Below are positions 53,543-62,198 of a stretch of 64,000 nucleotides of DNA, one piece after another (the stretch's first letter is position 1; each line of letters begins with the position of its first letter). The position numbers were made by a program, and so were the translations under genes. The notes beneath the pieces are model-generated. The model was not told the origin of the DNA and searched no databases. It saw nothing but the letters and a program-made list of their open reading frames with translations. Location of the stretch: positions 124,001 to 188,000 of the forward strand of contig CANMZT010000001.1 of NCBI GenBank assembly GCA_947502405.1, written 5' to 3'. The DNA is from an uncultured Algibacter sp. GTDB taxonomy: Bacteria > Bacteroidota > Bacteroidia > Flavobacteriales > Flavobacteriaceae.

Positions 53543-54714
53543 AAAAGTTAGTTATAGCCTATAGTGGTGGATTAGATACCTCATATTGTGCGGTAAGTTT
53601 ATCAAAAGAATATGATGTACATGCGGTAAGTGTAAACACTGGAGGTTTTACACAAGACGAAATTAAGCATATAGAAAGCAACGCCTATAAAATGGGGGTT
53701 TCTACGTATAAAAATATTGATGCTGTAGCAACATTTTACCAAAAAGTAGTGAAATACTTAATATTTGGAAATGTATTAAAAAATGCGACTTACCCATTAT
53801 CTGTAAGTGCAGAGCGTATTATTCAAGCTATAGAAATTATTGAGTACGCCAAAAGTATTGGTGCTGAATATATTGCTCATGGAAGTACGGGTGCAGGAAA
53901 TGACCAAGTGCGTTTTGATATGATTTTTCAAACCTTGGCTCCTGGTATTGAAATTATTACACCTATTAGAGATCAAAAATTAACAAGGCAGGAGGAAATA
54001 GATTATTTAAAATCTGAAGGTATTGATATGCCTTGGGAAAAATCTAAATATTCTGTAAATAAAGGACTTTGGGGAACAAGTGTTGGAGGCGTTGAAACTT
54101 TAGAGTCTGAAAAGCCTTTGCCAAATGAAGCATATCCGTCGCAGTTAGAAAAAGAAGGCGAAGAAAAAGTAACCTTAACATTTGAGAAGGGTGAATTTGT
54201 AGCTTTAAATGGAGAAACAAATGCTCCAGAAGTTAATATTGAAAAATTAAACGATATCGCTTCTGCTTACGCTATTGGTAGAGATATACATGTTGGTGAT
54301 ACTATTGTTGGTACTAAAGGGCGTGTTGGTTTTGAAGCCGCTGCTGCTTTAATTACTGTTAAAGCACATCATTTATTAGAGAAGCATACACTTACTAAAT
54401 GGCAATTACAGCATAAAGAATATTTGTCTAGTTTTTATGGTATGCATTTACATGAAGGTCAATATTTAGATCCTGTAATGAGAGATATCGAAGCCTTTTT
54501 ACAAAGTTCTCAAAACATGGTTTCAGGTAATGTAGTTGTTAGCTTAAAGCCTTATCATTTTTCGTTAGATGGTATTGTTTCAGACCATGATTTAATGTCG
54601 AGTAAGTTTAGTACGTATGGAGAGGAAAATAAAGCTTGGACTGCTAATGATGCTAAAGGATTTATTAAAATTTTAGGAAACCAAAATAAAATATACAGAC
54701 AAATAAATTCGTAA
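53539..54714 (+). CDS. argG: Argininosuccinate synthase
   Basis: Joins citrulline and aspartate with ATP in the cytoplasm. 391 residues with the ATP motif AYSGGLDTSY at 8-17, HGSTGAGNDQVRF (about 116), the PIRDQKLTR and KYSVNKGLWG segments and YGMHLHEGQYLDP. It overlaps the GNAT gene by ATGA. Confidence 0.96.
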   Translation: MKKLVIAYSGGLDTSYCAVSLSKEYDVHAVSVNTGGFTQDEIKHIESNAYKMGVSTYKNIDAVATFYQKVVKYLIFGNVLKNATYPLSVSAERIIQAIEIIEYAKSIGAEYIAHGSTGAGNDQVRFDMIFQTLAPGIEIITPIRDQKLTRQEEIDYLKSEGIDMPWEKSKYSVNKGLWGTSVGGVETLESEKPLPNEAYPSQLEKEGEEKVTLTFEKGEFVALNGETNAPEVNIEKLNDIASAYAIGRDIHVGDTIVGTKGRVGFEAAAALITVKAHHLLEKHTLTKWQLQHKEYLSSFYGMHLHEGQYLDPVMRDIEAFLQSSQNMVSGNVVVSLKPYHFSLDGIVSDHDLMSSKFSTYGEENKAWTANDAKGFIKILGNQNKIYRQINS

Positions 54715-54724
54715 TGGATTTAAA

Positions 54725-54757
54725 AGACCTGTCAGGTTTTGAAAACCTGACAGGTCT
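54725..54757. repeat. 33-bp near-perfect palindrome between argG and argC
   Basis: Arms AGACCTGTCAGGTTTT and their exact complement with one central base, followed by seven As. The core CCTGTCA/TGACAGG also occurs in the ilvC terminator. It could act as a terminator-like hairpin inside the arg operon or be a mobile palindrome. Confidence 0.85.
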
Positions 54758-54784
54758 AAAAAAAGATAAAATGAAACTATTTTA

Positions 54785-54869
54785 GTCATTTCGACGATAG
54801 TAGAAATCACATAATTTGAGTAAAGTTATTTTATGAGATGTCTCAATCGTTCCTCATTTCGACATGACA
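54785..54869. repeat. Intergenic mosaic repeat between argG and argC
   Basis: A segment bounded by GTCATTTCGAC and CATTTCGACATGAC with GAGATGTCTC inside. Such GTCATT..ATGAC blocks with GAAATCTC or GAGATGTCTC are common flavobacterial intergenic repeats. With the palindrome at 54725 it fills the 171-base gap. Confidence 0.55.
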
Positions 54870-54885
54870 CATAAATGAATAAAAG

Positions 54886-55869
54886 ATGGGAAATATTAAG
54901 GTTGGAATTATAGGAGGCGCAGGTTATACAGCAGGTGAATTAATTAGATTGTTAATTAATCATCCTGAAGCTGATATTGATTTTGTATTCAGTACAAGTA
55001 ATGCTGGAAACAAGATTAGCAAGATTCATCAAGATTTAGTGGGTAGTTTAGATTTGAATTTCACAGACACTGTTAACCCAAATATAGATGTGTTGTTTTT
55101 GTGTTTAGGGCACGGGAATTCGGTGAAATTTCTATCTGCAAACACGTTTTCTGATGATACTAAGATTATTGATTTAGGAAATGATTTTAGATTAGAGGCT
55201 GATAAAGTTTTTGAAGGGAAAGCCTTTGTTTATGGTTTACCTGAATTAAATAAAGCTGATATTACTAAAGCTAAATATATTGCAAATCCTGGATGTTTTG
55301 CTACAGCCATTCAGTTAGGGTTATTGCCATTGGCAGATGCTGGTTTAATTAAAAAAGATGTACATATTAATGCCGTTACTGGGGCTACTGGTGCTGGAAC
55401 ATCGTTATCTGCCACAACGCATTATACATGGAGAGATAATAACTTTTCGTATTACAAACCATTTACGCATCAGCATTTAGGAGAAATTAATCAATCGGTT
55501 AATCAATTGCAAAACGATTTTTCTTCTGAGATTATTTTTATGCCCAATAGAGGTAATTTTTCAAGAGGGATTTTTGCAACAATTTATACTGATTATAAAG
55601 GGTCTGTTGAAGATGCAAAAGATATATACAAAGCATTTTATAAGGATGCTAAATTTACATTTGTGTCAGATGAATTTTTGCATATGAAACAAGTAGTGAA
55701 TACGAATAAATGTTTAGTGCATTTGCATAAACACAACGGCAAATTATTAATTACGAGTTGTATAGATAATTTATTGAAAGGTGCTTCTGGACAAGCTGTA
55801 CAAAACATGAATTTGATGTTTGGTTTAGAAGAAACAACGGGGTTAGGATTGAAGGCAACTTACTTTTAA
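54886..55869 (+). CDS. argC: N-acetyl-gamma-glutamyl-phosphate reductase
   Basis: NADPH-dependent reductase of N-acyl-glutamyl phosphate. 327 residues: the Rossmann motif IIGGAGYTAGELIRLL (about 8), FLCLGHGNS (about 72), catalytic Cys in NPGCFATAIQLGLLPL (about 138) and the NAVTGATGAGTSLS segment. Length and motifs are typical. Preceded by two short repeats and followed by a structured element before proC. Confidence 0.95.
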   Translation: MGNIKVGIIGGAGYTAGELIRLLINHPEADIDFVFSTSNAGNKISKIHQDLVGSLDLNFTDTVNPNIDVLFLCLGHGNSVKFLSANTFSDDTKIIDLGNDFRLEADKVFEGKAFVYGLPELNKADITKAKYIANPGCFATAIQLGLLPLADAGLIKKDVHINAVTGATGAGTSLSATTHYTWRDNNFSYYKPFTHQHLGEINQSVNQLQNDFSSEIIFMPNRGNFSRGIFATIYTDYKGSVEDAKDIYKAFYKDAKFTFVSDEFLHMKQVVNTNKCLVHLHKHNGKLLITSCIDNLLKGASGQAVQNMNLMFGLEETTGLGLKATYF

Positions 55870-55882
55870 AGGGAATCGTGGC

Positions 55883-55977
55883 GCGTTAGGGATTGAACGG
55901 TATGTTTGAAATCCCCGATTCCGATAGCTATCGGGAGAGGGATTGAGTAGTGAAAGCCCGACCCTTGTGGTAACGCC
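55883..55977 (+). repeat. Structured intergenic element GCGTTAGGG, copy 3
   Basis: The same ends as copies 1 and 2 (with CGGT in place of CGGC). The middle is a longer hairpin AATCCC..CCGATAGCTATCGG..GGGATT, itself holding a 14-base perfect palindrome. It lies in the argC-proC gap. ATAGCTATCGGGA also occurs near 33019. Confidence 0.85.
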
Positions 55978-56004
55978 AAAATAAAATAATTAAAGAGTTT
56001 AGAT

Positions 56005-56799
56005 ATGAAAATAGCCATAATAGGAACAGGGAATTTAGGGAGTTCGATTGCAAAAGGACTTATTAATAATAAATCGTTTAGCTCATTATATTTAAGTGAT
56101 AGAAATACTAAGGCGGTGAATGTCTTTGAAACTATTGAAAATGTTGAGGTTACTAGCGATAATATTTTGGCAGTAGAGCAATCGGATATTGTTATTTTCG
56201 CATTGCAACCTAAGCATATTGATGGGGTTTTAGAGAGTGTAAAATCTAAAATTAGCCAGAATCACATTATTATGTCTGTTGCAGCTGGAGTTGAGATAAA
56301 TAGGATTGAAAATATTTTAGGCGATGACAAAAGTATAATACGCGTTATGCCAAATACAGCAATTTCTATTGGGAAATCTATGACTTGTATTGCTGCTAAT
56401 GAAACAGGAAAAGATAAAGTGCCTGTTGCAGAAGGAATTTTTGGACAGTTGGGAAATACTATGGTAATTCCTGAAGATTTAGTGCAGGCAGCTACCGTGA
56501 TTTGTGCTAGTGGTATAGCCTTTTGGATGCGTTTGGTAAGAGCTACAACACAAGGTGCGATTCAACTGGGTTTTGAAGCTGAAGAGGCCCATGAATTGGC
56601 AGTACAAACATGTTTTGGTTCTGCTAGTTTACTCATAGAATCTGGAAGACATCCTGAGCAGGAAATTGATAGAGTAACCACACCAAGTGGTTGCACCATT
56701 GAAGGCTTAAATGAGATGGAGCACCAAGGATTAAGCTCTGCTTTAATTCAAGGTATTGTGGCTTCGTTTGAAAAAATCAATCAATTAAAAACCAAATAA
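56005..56799 (+). CDS. proC: Pyrroline-5-carboxylate reductase
   Basis: Last step of proline synthesis: reduces P5C with NAD(P)H. 264 residues with the Rossmann motif IIGTGNLGSSIAKGL at 4-18, VIFALQPKHI (about 68), RVMPNTAISIGKSMT (about 117) and the signature segment TPSGCTIEGLNEME. Placed inside the arginine operon; argD begins 1 base later. Confidence 0.95.
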   Translation: MKIAIIGTGNLGSSIAKGLINNKSFSSLYLSDRNTKAVNVFETIENVEVTSDNILAVEQSDIVIFALQPKHIDGVLESVKSKISQNHIIMSVAAGVEINRIENILGDDKSIIRVMPNTAISIGKSMTCIAANETGKDKVPVAEGIFGQLGNTMVIPEDLVQAATVICASGIAFWMRLVRATTQGAIQLGFEAEEAHELAVQTCFGSASLLIESGRHPEQEIDRVTTPSGCTIEGLNEMEHQGLSSALIQGIVASFEKINQLKTK

Positions 56800-56800
56800 A

Positions 56801-57946
56801 ATGCCGTTATTTAATGTATATCCGTTGTATGATGTAACGCCTGTTTCTGGGAAAGGGGTTTATGTTTATGATGAACAAGGAACCGAATATTTAGACCTTT
56901 ATGGAGGGCATGCTGTGATTTCTATTGGGCATGCGCATCCTAAATATGTTGCAGCGGTTACAGAACAAGTGTCTAAACTTGGTTTTTATTCTAATGCCAT
57001 TCAAAATCCTTTACAAAAGGAATTGGCTGATAAAATTGAAGCTCTTTCTGGTTGTAAAAATTACGAATTGTTTTTATGTAATTCTGGTGCTGAAGCTAAT
57101 GAGAATGCATTAAAATTAGCATCTTTTAAAACAGGAAAATCTAGGGTTATTGCATTTAGAAATGGGTTTCATGGGCGTACTTCGGCAGCTGTAGCGGCAA
57201 CCGATAATAAAAATATTATTGCTCCAATTAATGCACAACAAAAAGTTACGATTCTTGATTTGAATGATATAGCTGGTGTAAAGCAAGAGCTTGAAAAAGG
57301 CGATGTATGTGCCGTTATAGTTGAGTTTATTCAGGGAGTAGGCGGTTTAGATCAAGGAACTTCAGATTTCTTTGAACAGGTTTATGCTTTGTGTAAAAAG
57401 AATGATACTATGTTTATTGCAGATGAGGTGCAATCTGGTTACGGACGCTCAGGTAAATTCTTTGCATTCCAGCACTATAATGTTACGCCAGATATTATCT
57501 CTATAGCTAAGGGTATGGGTAACGGATTCCCTATTGGAGGAATTTTAATTCATCCAGATATTGAAGCAAAATTTGGAATGTTAGGTACTACGTTTGGTGG
57601 TAATCATTTGGCATGTGCTGCGGGCTTATCAGTTTTAAATGTCATTGAGGAACAAAAACTTATTGATAATACCAATACCATGTCTGAGTATTTTGTTCAG
57701 ATAGCAAAAACGATTCCTCAGATAAAAACGATTAAAGGAAGAGGTTTAATGCTTGGATTGGAGTTCGATTTTGAAGTTGGTGAATTGAGAAAACAATTAA
57801 TTTATAAACACCACATTTTTACAGGTGGAGCTGCAAACAAAAACTTATTAAGAATTCTGCCACCATTAACGGTAAGAAAAGAACATATAACTATGTTTTT
57901 TGAAGCCCTAATAGAAGCTTTAGCTGAAGTTGAAACAACTGTATAG
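56801..57946 (+). CDS. argD: Acetylornithine aminotransferase
   Basis: Class III PLP aminotransferase making N-acyl-ornithine. 381 residues: YLDLYGGHAVISIGHAHP (about 30), NSGAEANENALKLA (about 91), the PLP Asp in ADEVQSGYGRSGKFFAF (about 205) and the Lys in SIAKGMGNGFPIGG (about 236). It might use the succinylated substrate in this pathway. Sits between proC and proA. Confidence 0.94.
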   Translation: MPLFNVYPLYDVTPVSGKGVYVYDEQGTEYLDLYGGHAVISIGHAHPKYVAAVTEQVSKLGFYSNAIQNPLQKELADKIEALSGCKNYELFLCNSGAEANENALKLASFKTGKSRVIAFRNGFHGRTSAAVAATDNKNIIAPINAQQKVTILDLNDIAGVKQELEKGDVCAVIVEFIQGVGGLDQGTSDFFEQVYALCKKNDTMFIADEVQSGYGRSGKFFAFQHYNVTPDIISIAKGMGNGFPIGGILIHPDIEAKFGMLGTTFGGNHLACAAGLSVLNVIEEQKLIDNTNTMSEYFVQIAKTIPQIKTIKGRGLMLGLEFDFEVGELRKQLIYKHHIFTGGAANKNLLRILPPLTVRKEHITMFFEALIEALAEVETTV

Positions 57947-57954
57947 TAATAAAC

Positions 57955-59148
57955 ATGAATACACTTTTATCTATAGAAACGAGAAATGCTGTTTTATTAA
58001 AAATGGCAGTGCTTTTAGAGCAAGAACGACAGGCGATAATTGCTATTAATAAAGAGGATTTAGACGCTTATAGTGGTGATGATATTTCGATGTTTGACCG
58101 TTTGAAAGTTGATGATTCGAAAGTTGATGAAATGATTAAAGCGGTAACGCATTTAGCATCTCAGGAAGATCCTGTTGGTGTAGAGCGTTTTAGTTTTAAA
58201 CACGAAAACGGTATGCAAGTTTACAATAAAACAGCATCGTTTGGAACGGTATTGATTATTTATGAATCTAGACCAGATGTTACTGTTGAGGCAGCAGGAA
58301 TTGCTTTTAAATCTGGAAACAAAATATTACTTAAAGGAGGAAAAGAATCATTACGTTCAAATTTAAAAATTGTAGAATTGTGGCATGAAGCTTTAAAGGC
58401 TTACGATGCTTCAACAAATTGGGTGGAGTATCTGCAATTTAATAGAACTGAAACCCAAACATTTTTAGAAAAGCCAACACAGAAAGTAGATTTAATAGTC
58501 CCTAGGGGCGGCGAACGCTTAATTGCCTTTGTGAAAGAACACGCAACTTGTCCTGTAATTATTAGCGGACGAGGAAACAATTTTGTTTACGTTCATAAAG
58601 AAGCAGATTTAGATATTGCCATTGATGTGATTATAAATGGGAAGTCGAAAATTTCAGCTTGTAATGCGGTTGATAAGGTATTAATAGATAAAAATCTTCC
58701 TAATAAAAGTGAGTTTGTAAAAACATTAATTTCAAAGTTAAAAGATTTTAAAATTGAGGTTTTAGGAGATGAGGTAGTTTCAAAAGATAATGGACTAGAA
58801 ACCATAAAATCTGATGAAATTTGGTACGAGGAGTTCTTAGATTATAAAATCCTTATAGGCGAAATTGCATCTAACCAAGATACTATTGCAATGATTAATA
58901 AATATTCTGGCGGACATTCTTCTTCAATAATAACAACCAATAATACTGAAGCAAAACTGTTCATGGAAAATGTAGATACAGCAGCAGTATATCACAATGC
59001 ATCAACAAGGTTTACTGATGGCGGTCAATTAGGTTTAGGTGGAGAATTAGCGATAAGTACAGATAAATTACACCAACGCGGACCAATTGGGTTGCAACAT
59101 TTGGTGACGAATAAATGGTATGTTCATGGAAATGGGCAAATACGATAA
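57955..59148 (+). CDS. proA: Glutamate-5-semialdehyde dehydrogenase (gamma-glutamyl phosphate reductase)
   Basis: Second step of proline synthesis. 397 residues: NKEDLDAY, the YESRPDVTVEAAGIAFKSGN segment (about 101), GGKESLRSN, the VPRGGERLIAFVKEHATCPV region, and TDGGQLGLGGELAISTDKLHQRGPIGL near the C-terminus. The usual catalytic Cys region appears as SACNAVDKVLID (about 237). proB starts 2 bases downstream. Confidence 0.95.
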   Translation: MNTLLSIETRNAVLLKMAVLLEQERQAIIAINKEDLDAYSGDDISMFDRLKVDDSKVDEMIKAVTHLASQEDPVGVERFSFKHENGMQVYNKTASFGTVLIIYESRPDVTVEAAGIAFKSGNKILLKGGKESLRSNLKIVELWHEALKAYDASTNWVEYLQFNRTETQTFLEKPTQKVDLIVPRGGERLIAFVKEHATCPVIISGRGNNFVYVHKEADLDIAIDVIINGKSKISACNAVDKVLIDKNLPNKSEFVKTLISKLKDFKIEVLGDEVVSKDNGLETIKSDEIWYEEFLDYKILIGEIASNQDTIAMINKYSGGHSSSIITTNNTEAKLFMENVDTAAVYHNASTRFTDGGQLGLGGELAISTDKLHQRGPIGLQHLVTNKWYVHGNGQIR

Positions 59149-59150
59149 GC

Positions 59151-59915
59151 ATGCAGAAAAAGAAACGCATATTACTAAAAATAGGGTCTAATACACTTAC
59201 TAAAGAAACTGATAATATTTCTAGAGGTAAAATTGAAGACATCGCAAATCAAATTGCAAAACTTCAAGATACCTACGAGTTTATCATTGTAAGTTCTGGT
59301 GCAATTGCAGTTGCTAAACAATTTGTAAAGTTGGAAAGTAAGCAAAAAGACGTGTTTGTAAAACAAGCCCTAGCGTCTATTGGTCAGCCGCATTTAATAC
59401 GTATCTACCAAGAAATTTTTAGAGAATATGGGTTGTTGAGTTCGCAATGTTTATTATCCTATTCAGATTTTGAAAAAGAAGAGAGTAGAATCAATATTAT
59501 GAATACCATTAATGTATTGGTTAATAATAATTACATACCAATTATTAATGAAAATGATACGGTTGCTACAGATGAAATTAAATTTGGCGACAATGATAAA
59601 TTAGGTGCTTTAACAGCATCGTTACTGGGTGTTGATTTGTTTATTATTGCCACAAATACCAATGGTATTTACACAAAATCCTCACTTGAAATTGGGATAC
59701 CAGAAACTATTAAAACAGTTAGTGATTTCAATAAATTGAATCGAGAAGTGGTAAGTTCAAAATCATCTCATGGCAGTGGAGGAATGCAAAGTAAAATTGA
59801 AGCTGCCAAAGTTACAAAAGATGCTAATATAGAAACGTGGATTGTAAACGGACTAGAAGATAATTTTATAGTAAATGCTATGGAAAACAAAGTGCCGTTT
59901 ACTAAAATTAAATAG
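59151..59915 (+). CDS. proB: Glutamate 5-kinase (short form without PUA domain)
   Basis: Phosphorylates glutamate in the first step of proline synthesis. 254 residues: KIGSNTLTKETDNI at the start, VSSGAIAVAKQF (about 45), PIINENDTVATDEIKFGDNDKLGAL (about 136) and SHGSGGMQSKIEAAK. It lacks the C-terminal PUA domain of the 367-residue E. coli enzyme. The ATG at 59151 is chosen over an in-frame start at 59115 that lies inside proA. Confidence 0.94.
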   Translation: MQKKKRILLKIGSNTLTKETDNISRGKIEDIANQIAKLQDTYEFIIVSSGAIAVAKQFVKLESKQKDVFVKQALASIGQPHLIRIYQEIFREYGLLSSQCLLSYSDFEKEESRINIMNTINVLVNNNYIPIINENDTVATDEIKFGDNDKLGALTASLLGVDLFIIATNTNGIYTKSSLEIGIPETIKTVSDFNKLNREVVSSKSSHGSGGMQSKIEAAKVTKDANIETWIVNGLEDNFIVNAMENKVPFTKIK

Positions 59916-59927
59916 ATATATTTTTAT

Positions 59928-60389
59928 ATGAGCGAAGAGGATAGTGTAGAAAGTTCTTTCGAAGAATTCGAAACAGTTTATGTACGAAGAAGAAAATTAC
60001 TCCCTTGGTGGATTAAAGTATTTTGTTGGATTTTTATGTTTACCGGATTAATGGGAGTTGTTTGTTTAATTGTTGCGCTTTTTGGAGTTAAACCAGCTTT
60101 GTCTATGTACGGTTTTGAAACTAATGAGCCATTTTCATTAATCGGAATGATGGTGATCTTTATTTTTATCCTAAAAGGAGTGGCAGCTTTCTTCCTTTGG
60201 TTTGAAAAAGACTTGGCAATTAAAATAGGACGAATTGATGCCTTAATAGGAATTGTATTGTGTTGTGCGTCTATGTTTATTTTACCATTCTTTCAGGATG
60301 GTTTTAATATTAGTTTAAGATTAGAACTCGCACTGCTAATTCCGTATTTGATTAAACTTAATAAGATTCAAGGTAAATGGGAGGTTTAG
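59928..60389 (+). CDS. Hypothetical membrane protein in the arginine operon
   Basis: A 153-residue protein with an acidic N-terminal 20 residues, a basic RRRK patch and four hydrophobic helices (about 27-49, 68-89, 97-118 and 125-140). No family recognised. It begins 12 bases after proB and is followed 43 bases later by argF', so it is co-transcribed. Its role in amino-acid synthesis, if any, is unknown. Confidence 0.7.
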   Translation: MSEEDSVESSFEEFETVYVRRRKLLPWWIKVFCWIFMFTGLMGVVCLIVALFGVKPALSMYGFETNEPFSLIGMMVIFIFILKGVAAFFLWFEKDLAIKIGRIDALIGIVLCCASMFILPFFQDGFNISLRLELALLIPYLIKLNKIQGKWEV

Positions 60390-60432
60390 TTTTAGAATAA
60401 AAAAACAGTCTTTACTTAAGCATAAATATAAA

Positions 60433-61371
60433 ATGAAACATTACACATCTATAAAAGATATTGATAATATTAACAATTGGATTGAAGAAGCAAAGACTTT
60501 AAAAACAAATCCTTTAAAATATCTAGAGTTAGGAAAAAATAAAACCTTAGGATTGTTATTCTTTAATTCTAGTTTACGTACCCGTTTAAGCACACAAAAA
60601 GCGGCATTGAATTTAGGTATGAATCCAATTGTAATGAATGTATCTGGTGATGCTTGGGGTTTGGAGTTTGAAGATGGCACGATAATGAATGGCTCAACAG
60701 CAGAACATATAAAAGAAGCTGCAGCAGTAGTGTCTCAATATTGCGATGTTATTGCGGTAAGAGCATTTCCAACATTAACTGATAAGGCCAAAGATGAAAG
60801 TGAGCAGGTAATGAATGCATTTAAAACTTACGCATCCGTTCCTATAGTGAATATGGAGAGCGCAACAGGTCATCCATTACAAGGATTAACAGATGCTATT
60901 ACCATTTCTGAACATGCTAAAGTTGCTAAGCCAAAAGTAGTTTTAAGTTGGGCACCACACATAAAAGCCTTACCTCATGCGGTGGCCAATAGTTTTACAC
61001 AGGCGATGCAAAAAATGGATGTAGAATTTGTAATTGCGAATCCAGAAGGGTATGATTTAAATCCTGAAATTACAGGTGATACACCAATTTATCATAATCA
61101 AGAAGACGCCTTTAAAGATGCAGATTTTGTATACACCAAAAATTGGAGTTCTTATGAGGATTATGGAAAAGTAGTAAACACAGACCCAAATTGGATGATT
61201 ACCAAAGATAAATTAGGAGATGCTAAGTTTATGCACTGTTTACCTGTAAGAAGAAATGTTGTTGTTGAAGATGCCGTTTTAGATACAGATAGTTCTATAG
61301 TTATTGAACAAGCAAATAACAGAACATACGCTGCACAGTTGGTGTTAAAAAAGATATTAGAAAATTCATAA
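60433..61371 (+). CDS. N-succinyl/N-acetyl-ornithine carbamoyltransferase (ArgF' type)
   Basis: A carbamoyltransferase working on N-acylated ornithine, giving N-acyl-citrulline. 312 residues: carbamoyl-phosphate loop SSLRTRLSTQ (about 46; the usual STRTR has become SLRTR), GHPLQGLTDA (about 145), the extra loop LSWAPHIKALPHAV and ANPEGYDLNP, and FMHCLPVRRNVVVEDAV. These fit the AOTC/SOTC branch, not OTC. The residue before EH in NGSTAEH is Ala; in published AOTC this position is Glu and in Bacteroides SOTC Pro, so a succinyl substrate is more likely. The linked deacylase supports an N-acyl-citrulline route. Confidence 0.9.
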   Translation: MKHYTSIKDIDNINNWIEEAKTLKTNPLKYLELGKNKTLGLLFFNSSLRTRLSTQKAALNLGMNPIVMNVSGDAWGLEFEDGTIMNGSTAEHIKEAAAVVSQYCDVIAVRAFPTLTDKAKDESEQVMNAFKTYASVPIVNMESATGHPLQGLTDAITISEHAKVAKPKVVLSWAPHIKALPHAVANSFTQAMQKMDVEFVIANPEGYDLNPEITGDTPIYHNQEDAFKDADFVYTKNWSSYEDYGKVVNTDPNWMITKDKLGDAKFMHCLPVRRNVVVEDAVLDTDSSIVIEQANNRTYAAQLVLKKILENS

Positions 61372-61380
61372 TATCATGTT

Positions 61381-61405
61381 GTCAGGTTGAGCGCAGTCGA
61401 AACCT
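61381..61405. repeat. Short repeat between argF' and argB
   Basis: GTCAGGTTGAGCGCAGTCGA followed by AACCT; AGGTT and AACCT can pair. Part of the flavobacterial GTCAGGTTGAGCG..GTCGAAACC repeat family, filling most of a 46-base gap. Confidence 0.5.
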
Positions 61406-61417
61406 AAATTAAGATAA

Positions 61418-62197
61418 ATGAAAGAAAAACTATCCATAGTAAAAATAGGAGGAAACATCATTGAGGATGAAAGGTCTTTAAATGCATTTCTAAAATTATT
61501 TTCTAATTTAGAAGGAAAGAAAATTTTAGTTCACGGTGGAGGAAAACGAGCGACTCATATTGCATCAAAACTCGGAATAGAATCTAAAATGATTAATGGG
61601 CGTCGTATTACAGATGCTGAGACTTTAGAGGTGATTACTATGGTTTATGGTGGTTTGGTAAATAAAAATGTGGTTGCAAAACTACAGGCTTTAAATACGG
61701 ATGCTATCGGATTAACAGGTGCAGATATAAACAGTATTACATCTGATAAACGACCAGTAAAAGAAATAGATTTTGGATTTGTAGGTGATGTCAAAGCGGT
61801 TGCTTATAATTCAATTGATAAATTGATTCGGGCTAATTTCACACCTGTATTTTGTGCTATTACTCATGATGGAAATGGGCAGTTGCTAAACACCAATGCA
61901 GATACCATAACATCGCAAGTAGCTGTTGGAATGAGTAATCTCTATGAAACATCAATTTATTATTGTTTTGAATTGAATGGTGTTTTAAGAGATATAAATG
62001 ATAAAGATTCTGTTGTTAAACATATAGATTCTAAGGTTTATCAGGATTTGTTAGATCAAGGAATTATTGCTGATGGTATGCTTCCTAAGCTTGAGAATTG
62101 TTTTGATGCTTTAAAAAATGGCGTTCATAACATAAACATGGGTAACACATCGATGTTGACTCAAGTAAATGATAATTTTACAACAATAACATTATAA
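61418..62197 (+). CDS. argB: Acetylglutamate kinase
   Basis: Phosphorylates N-acyl-glutamate. 259 residues of the amino-acid kinase family: VKIGGNIIEDE at 8, ILVHGGGKRATHIASKLG (about 36), RRITDAETLEVITMVYGG and DGMLPKLENCFDAL with NMGNTSMLTQ at the end. The first glycine loop reads KIGGN where many ArgB have KxGG(N/K). The next gene starts 1 base after the stop. Confidence 0.94.
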   Translation: MKEKLSIVKIGGNIIEDERSLNAFLKLFSNLEGKKILVHGGGKRATHIASKLGIESKMINGRRITDAETLEVITMVYGGLVNKNVVAKLQALNTDAIGLTGADINSITSDKRPVKEIDFGFVGDVKAVAYNSIDKLIRANFTPVFCAITHDGNGQLLNTNADTITSQVAVGMSNLYETSIYYCFELNGVLRDINDKDSVVKHIDSKVYQDLLDQGIIADGMLPKLENCFDALKNGVHNINMGNTSMLTQVNDNFTTITL

Positions 62198-62198
62198 C

